From the NCBI GenBank assembly GCA_023393125.1, contig JAEWMQ010000074.1, forward strand, positions 1-9,723: a stretch of 9,723 bases of DNA. Direction: 5' to 3'. The notes under the pieces are model-generated. The model worked only from the letters and a program-made list of their open reading frames with translations. It was not told the DNA's origin and did no database searches. The translations under genes were made by a program, and so were the position numbers. Origin of the DNA: Bacillota bacterium (GTDB taxonomy: Bacteria; Bacillota; Clostridia; Lachnospirales; Cellulosilyticaceae). Below are positions 7,067 to 9,723 of this stretch, in pieces; the first letter of the stretch is position 1, and every line of letters starts with the position of its first letter.

Positions 7067-7102
7067 AAAAGCTAAAAGTACACCAAAACTTTTAGCTTTT
7101 TT
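7067..7102 (+). terminator. Rho-independent terminator after the flavoprotein pair
   Basis: GCTAAAAGT (7071-7079) pairs with ACTTTTAGC (7088-7096) around an 8-nt loop, extended by four A-U pairs. A T6 tract (7097-7102) follows. Confidence 0.92.
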
Positions 7103-7155
7103 ACGTGTTTTATGGAAAATAATCACCTAAAATGAAGATAATTGTATTTATAAAT

Positions 7156-7183
7156 TTGAAATTTGAACGTTATGTGTTATAAT
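7156..7183 (+). promoter_or_regulatory. Strong sigma-A promoter of hpt
   Basis: There is a -35 TTGAAA (7156-7161), a 16-nt spacer, and a perfect -10 TATAAT (7178-7183) preceded by TG at 7175-7176 (extended -10). The predicted start near 7190 gives a leader of about 30 nt. It is the best promoter in the window. Confidence 0.82.
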
Positions 7184-7221
7184 AAAAATATAGTTCGATT
7201 TTACATTAAAGGAGTCATCTC

Positions 7222-7761
7222 ATGAGAGCAGATATTGAAGAAATTTTATATTCAGAAGAAGCATTAAATGCACGATTAACAGAGTTAGGTGAGCAAATTA
7301 CAAATGATTATGCAGGTAAACCTTTAACGGTTATTGGCATTTTAAAAGGTTCTAACATTTTTACTAGTGATTTAGTAAGAAAAATTAATTTACCATTAAA
7401 AATGGATTTTATGGCTGTTTCTAGCTATGGTAATGCGACTGAATCAACAGGAGTTGTAAGAATCATAAAGGATTTAGATGGTAGTGTGGAAGGTGAAAAT
7501 CTACTTATTGTAGAAGATATTGTAGATAGTGGTTTAACTTTAAAATATTTAAAAGAAGTTTTATTAACAAGAAACCCTGCAAGTGTTAAGGTTTGTACTT
7601 TATTAGATAAACCTGCTCGCCGCAAAGAAAGTGTGGCTATTGATTATTTAGGGTTTGAAGTACCAGATGAATTTATCGTAGGCTATGGTATTGATTATGC
7701 AGAACGTTATCGTAATCTACCTTATGTAGGCATATTAAAAAGATCTGTTTACGAAAAATAA
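7222..7761 (+). CDS. hpt: Hypoxanthine phosphoribosyltransferase
   Basis: This is a 179-aa cytosolic enzyme of purine salvage. It transfers the phosphoribosyl group of PRPP to hypoxanthine (and usually guanine) to give IMP or GMP. All type-I phosphoribosyltransferase elements are present: the PPi loop LKGS (41-44), flexible-loop start SSYG (67-70), the PRPP-binding motif VEDIVDSGLTL (97-107), LLDKPARR (127-134), and the base-binding tail VGYGIDYAERYRNLPYV (153-169). Length is standard. AAAGGAG (7208-7214) lies 7 nt before the ATG. It is a single-gene unit with its own promoter and terminator. In many Firmicutes hpt sits between tilS and ftsH; here it does not. Confidence 0.97.
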   Translation: MRADIEEILYSEEALNARLTELGEQITNDYAGKPLTVIGILKGSNIFTSDLVRKINLPLKMDFMAVSSYGNATESTGVVRIIKDLDGSVEGENLLIVEDIVDSGLTLKYLKEVLLTRNPASVKVCTLLDKPARRKESVAIDYLGFEVPDEFIVGYGIDYAERYRNLPYVGILKRSVYEK

Positions 7762-7785
7762 GGTGTATAATAACAGGAGATAGAT

Positions 7786-7823
7786 AAGCACAATAGGGCA
7801 ATTGGCCTTTATTGTGCTTTTTA
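7786..7823 (+). terminator. Rho-independent terminator of hpt
   Basis: AAGCACAATA (7786-7795) pairs with TATTGTGCTT (7810-7819) and is followed by a T-rich tract. The 14-nt loop between the arms contains the near-palindrome GGCAATTGGCC. Confidence 0.9.
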
Positions 7824-7849
7824 CTTAGTAAAATAGTGGGGTGAAATAA

Positions 7850-8578
7850 ATGAATAAAAAACAATTTAGAAGGGGATTGCAATTAGGTGTGCCCATAGGT
7901 ATAGGTTATTTTTCTGTATCGATAGCTTTTGGAATGTTAGCTGTAGGAAGTGGCTTATCACCTTTAGCAGCTGTTATTATCTCTATGACTAATCTTACCT
8001 CGGCAGGTCAGTTTGCTGGTGTGAGTTTAATAGCAGCAGGTGGATCGTACATAGAAATGACACTAACAATGCTTATGATTAATGCTAGGTATTTTTTAAT
8101 GTCGCTATCTTTATCGCAGAAATTTGTTAAAGACTTTAAGTTAGTTCAAAAGCTATTAGTGAGTTTTGGAGTGACCGATGAAATCTTTACAGTGGCAGCT
8201 TTAGAAAAAGAACCTATTTGCTCAAGTTTTTTATGGGGATTAATCACTTTACCGTTCATTGGATGGAGCTTAGGGACCTTAGTGGGTGCAGTAATGAGTG
8301 GTTTTTTGCCAGATGCCCTTCAAGATGCTTTAGGGATTGCTTTGTATGGCATGTTTATTGCTTTAATTATTCCAGCAGCTAAAGGAGCAAAGTCGATTTT
8401 AATAACGCTTTTATTTGCCATTACCTGTAGTTGTATTTTAAAATATGTACCGGGTTTAAGTAGTATTTCCCCAGGCTTTGCAGTTATTATAGTAACACTC
8501 ATTGCAGCAGGGCTTGTAGCCTATTGGTATCCGATAGAAGAGGAGGCAGACTCATGTACATCATCATCAGTATCATAA
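7850..8578 (+). CDS. azlC: Branched-chain amino acid exporter large subunit, AzlC family
   Basis: This is a 242-aa inner-membrane protein with several hydrophobic segments, the large subunit of the AzlC-AzlD (LIV-E) exporter of branched-chain amino acids. Family motifs are GVPIGIGYFSVSIAFGML (13-30), LTSAGQFAGVSL (49-60), INARYFLMSLSLSQKF (77-92) and GVTDEIF (107-113). GGGGTG precedes the ATG by 7 nt. The gene begins 26 nt after the hpt terminator. A TAAAAT (7829-7834) could be a -10, but no good -35 accompanies it. The 3' end overlaps azlD by 25 nt, which implies coupling. Substrate is inferred from the family; B. subtilis AzlCD also confers 4-azaleucine resistance. Confidence 0.93.
   Translation: MNKKQFRRGLQLGVPIGIGYFSVSIAFGMLAVGSGLSPLAAVIISMTNLTSAGQFAGVSLIAAGGSYIEMTLTMLMINARYFLMSLSLSQKFVKDFKLVQKLLVSFGVTDEIFTVAALEKEPICSSFLWGLITLPFIGWSLGTLVGAVMSGFLPDALQDALGIALYGMFIALIIPAAKGAKSILITLLFAITCSCILKYVPGLSSISPGFAVIIVTLIAAGLVAYWYPIEEEADSCTSSSVS
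8540..8546 (+). promoter_or_regulatory. Ribosome binding site that sets the azlD start
   Basis: GAGGAGG, inside the end of azlC, lies 7 nt before the ATG at 8554. An in-frame TTG at 8524 would add ten polar residues before the first membrane segment and lacks a Shine-Dalgarno sequence. Confidence 0.85.
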
Positions 8579-8853
8579 TTATGGCAGGTGTTACTTATTT
8601 CATTCGTGTATTACCTGTTACGCTATTTCAAAAGCCTATTAAGTCATTATATATTCGTTCTTTTTTACATTATGTACCCTATGCAGTATTAGGTGCCATG
8701 ACTTTTCCTCATATTTTATATAGTACAGATTATAGCTTACATGCAGCAGTAGGGATGTTGGTGGCTCTTATTTTAGGATATTTTGAAAAAAGCTTAACTT
8801 TGGTAGCTGTAGCAAGTGTAGTAGCTGTTTATTTATGTAATGTGTTATTATAA
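8554..8853 (+). CDS. azlD: Branched-chain amino acid exporter small subunit, AzlD family
   Basis: This is a 99-aa membrane protein with about three to four hydrophobic helices, the small partner of AzlC. The family pattern is seen in TYFIRVLP (14-21), YVPYAVLGAMTFP (40-52) and the two hydrophobic stretches after residue 62. Length is normal for AzlD. The start is fixed by GAGGAGG at 8540-8546 and overlaps the end of azlC by 25 nt. No ordinary terminator follows it. The first stable structure downstream is the long hairpin at 8896-9091, which may mark the 3' end of the transcript. Confidence 0.92.
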   Translation: MYIIISIIIMAGVTYFIRVLPVTLFQKPIKSLYIRSFLHYVPYAVLGAMTFPHILYSTDYSLHAAVGMLVALILGYFEKSLTLVAVASVVAVYLCNVLL

Positions 8854-8895
8854 ATTGAAATTTGTAGGGGCGTTTATGATAAAGGCTTGTGGGAG

Positions 8896-9091
8896 GAAAT
8901 GGGAGGGGCAGGCCTATCTTACAGTGTTCCGGTTCAAATTTTTTGAGGCACTAGGCTCACTTATTTGGATGAACGCACGAAAACTCCCGCTGGTCAGACA
9001 CTCGTGCTAAAACCCATCCAAAACGTTCGCCAAGTGCCTCTAAAAAATTCTCCCAAGTCACCCTTCCAGATAGCCCTCCCCCTCCCATTTC
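8896..9091 (-). repeat. Long hairpin repeat, copy A (196 nt, minus orientation)
   Basis: This is a single interrupted hairpin. The base stem 8896-8919 pairs with 9068-9091 (22 of 24 pairs; purine-rich GAAATGGGAGGGG against the pyrimidine-rich arm). After an internal loop, 8937-8956 pairs with 9029-9049 (19 pairs, one mismatch, one bulge). Then TTTGGATG (8964-8971) pairs with CATCCAAA (9015-9022), and GCACGA (8975-8980) with TCGTGC (9002-9007). The apical loop is 8981-9001. Read on the minus strand, the order ATG, GGTTTTA, GCACGA, loop GTGTCTGA...GAGTTT, TCGTGC, GTT, CAT matches copy B. It contains no plausible gene. The best guess is a mobile or MITE-like element or structured RNA of unknown family. 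It may also end the azlCD transcript. Confidence 0.8.
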
Positions 9092-9137
9092 TATCAAAGG
9101 TTATAGAGCAAATAAACGTCTCTATCAGTGGAGCAGC

Positions 9138-9201
9138 GTGGCAAAAAACATCATGCAGTTCTGAGCGTATAAGCAGTTTCCTTCGGTATTTTTTGTGCTA
9201 C
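9138..9201 (+). repeat. Possible decayed third hairpin of the same family
   Basis: GTGGC (9138-9142) pairs with GCTAC (9197-9201) with one wobble. Then AAAAAA (9143-9148) pairs with TTTTTT (9189-9194) across a 2-nt bulge. The enclosed part contains TCTGAGCGTA (9160-9169), identical to ten bases of the copy B apical loop, followed by a GCAGTTTCC that loosely recalls its GAGTTTTC. The conserved internal loop is missing, so kinship is uncertain. Confidence 0.25.
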
Positions 9202-9210
9202 AATAGCACA
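9194..9210. repeat. Small perfect hairpin
   Basis: TGTGCTA (9194-9200) and TAGCACA (9204-9210) pair around CAA. It is preceded by T6 and not followed by one, so it does not look like a terminator on either strand. It competes with the 9138-9201 pairing. Confidence 0.45.
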
Positions 9211-9339
9211 TAAAGTTCATTAGTACCGTATCTTTATAAATCAGTAATCATAATAATTCTTAATGTATTTACGGTAGATATATTATAAAAAGAGTGTTTG
9301 ATAGCACTTATAAAGTGTTTTAAGGCTTTTATACTTATA

Positions 9340-9356
9340 ATAACGTATAAAGTTTC
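9340..9356 (+). repeat. 17-nt imperfect direct repeat, first copy
   Basis: ATAACGTATAAAGTTTC matches 9509-9525 at 15 of 17 positions. It lies within a weak hairpin (ACTT...AAGT, core ATA-ACG-TAT). Confidence 0.35.
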
Positions 9357-9508
9357 GTGGTAGTTTGTTTTGACTAAGTAGTAGCAGGTTTATTTGATAA
9401 ACAGAAAATGTAGGTGATCTTAGCAATAAACTTAATAGTACTTAATGAAAGGTTTTCTCAGGCTCTTCCCCATCAATAATTAGGTATAGATTTTCTTAGT
9501 AGCTCTTC

Positions 9509-9525
9509 ATAACGTATAGAGCTTC
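9509..9525 (+). repeat. 17-nt imperfect direct repeat, second copy
   Basis: ATAACGTATAGAGCTTC matches 9340-9356 at 15 of 17 positions. It lies in a hairpin: AGCTCT (9501-9506) pairs with AGAGCT (9518-9523), with ATA-ACG-TAT at the tip. Confidence 0.35.
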
Positions 9526-9573
9526 CTAATAATAAGTTTTTGTAAAATAATAGCTATGTAGGTAGGCTAGTGG

Positions 9574-9722
9574 GCTTGCTGGAAGATGCCTTGGAGCAGA
9601 GCTTAGAAACTCTTAATGAAGTAATCCTTATGGGTTTTAGGGTGAGTGTCTGAGCGTAGCGAGTTTTCACCCGTTCATAAGGATTACGAATTTAGAGTTT
9701 CTTAGCGGAGTGAGACAGCAGC
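9574..9722 (+). repeat. Long hairpin repeat, copy B (plus orientation, may run off the edge)
   Basis: GCTTGCTG (9574-9581) can pair with CAGCAGC (9716-9722) with one bulge. Bases 9602-9617 pair with 9690-9705 (14 of 16). GTAATCCTTATG (9621-9632) pairs perfectly with CATAAGGATTAC (9676-9687), and GGGTGA (9640-9645) with TCACCC (9667-9672). The internal loop is GGTTTTA (9633-9639) opposite GTT (9673-9675). The apical loop is 9646-9666, starting GTGTCTGA and ending GAGTTT. The tip matches copy A in reverse orientation. The left base arm and the window edge coincide, so its full extent is unknown. Confidence 0.78.
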
Positions 9723-9723
9723 T

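Larger units (their letters stand above)
8854..9723. other. 870-nt stretch without a supported gene
   Basis: No reading frame here has both a start with a ribosome binding site and recognisable protein sequence. A TTG-started frame at 8965-9213 is an accident of the palindromic DNA. The stretch holds two related long hairpins (8896-9091 and about 9574-9722), a weaker hairpin (9138-9201), small hairpins at 9194-9210, 9304-9318 and 9501-9523, and a 17-nt imperfect direct repeat. Between about 9211 and 9570 it is AT-rich and otherwise featureless. No tRNA, rRNA, CRISPR or transposase was seen. Confidence 0.7.

Noticed and set aside
7425..7882. Minus-strand frames of 66 and 69 aa opposite hpt and the hpt-azlC gap
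   Set aside because: The first is antisense to hpt motifs. The second runs across the hpt terminator and has no ribosome binding site.
8965..9213. Possible 82-aa protein on the plus strand
   Set aside because: It starts at TTG without a ribosome binding site, lies inside the palindromic repeat, and its translation has no recognisable pattern.
9270..9290. Promoter near TTTACG...TATTAT
   Set aside because: Spacing of about 8 nt between the hexamers is impossible for sigma-A.
8896..9722. CRISPR array, integron attC sites or IS200/IS605 ends as the explanation of the hairpins
   Set aside because: There are no regular spacers, no attC core motifs (GTTRRRY ends), and no transposase or TnpB in the window; IS605 end hairpins are far shorter.

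Overview
The window reads as chromosomal DNA of a low-G+C, probably anaerobic and endospore-forming Firmicute. The basis is the strong AAGGAGG-type ribosome binding sites, AT-rich codon use, U-tailed terminators and gene content (DegV, SpoVB/YtgP-type flippase, a BofC-like protein, HI0933-type and COG2509-type flavoproteins, Hpt, AzlC/AzlD). A Lachnospirales member such as a Cellulosilyticum-like organism would fit, but that genus guess is an impression and was not computed.

Layout. Bases 1-160 hold two strong hairpins downstream of the minus-strand degV (164-1045), plus coding-like sequence of unknown origin at the very edge. Divergent from degV is a DtxR/MntR-like winged-helix regulator (1207-1665). 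The spacer between them carries a good degV promoter and a small dyad over its -35 box. Next come a 14-helix lipid flippase of the SpoVB/MurJ type (1780-3441), a membrane-anchored BofC-like protein (3547-4173), and two flavoproteins whose genes overlap by ATGA (4220-5461 and 5458-7050). After a clear terminator, hpt (7222-7761) has a near-consensus promoter and its own terminator. The azlC-azlD pair (7850-8578, 8554-8853) encodes a branched-chain amino acid exporter. From 8854 to the end (870 bases) no gene is supported.

How the genes relate. The flippase, BofC-like protein and flavoproteins run in the same direction and may be partly co-transcribed. A possible sigma-G-like promoter precedes the BofC-like gene, which would suit a forespore role. 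Hpt does purine salvage. AzlCD exports branched-chain amino acids. None of these genes is unusual for the group.

The most interesting part is the noncoding right end. Two long imperfect hairpins lie in opposite orientation (8896-9091, read on the minus strand, and about 9574-9722, read on the plus strand). They share the same tip: a 3-bp ATG/CAT helix, an asymmetric internal loop (GGTTTTA opposite GTT), a 6-bp stem, and a 21-nt apical loop beginning GTGTCTGA and ending GAGTTT. The 6-bp stem differs at three positions with both partners changed, and the lower arms differ almost completely yet still pair. This is compensatory change between two copies in one window, and indicates a family of structured repeats that I do not recognise.
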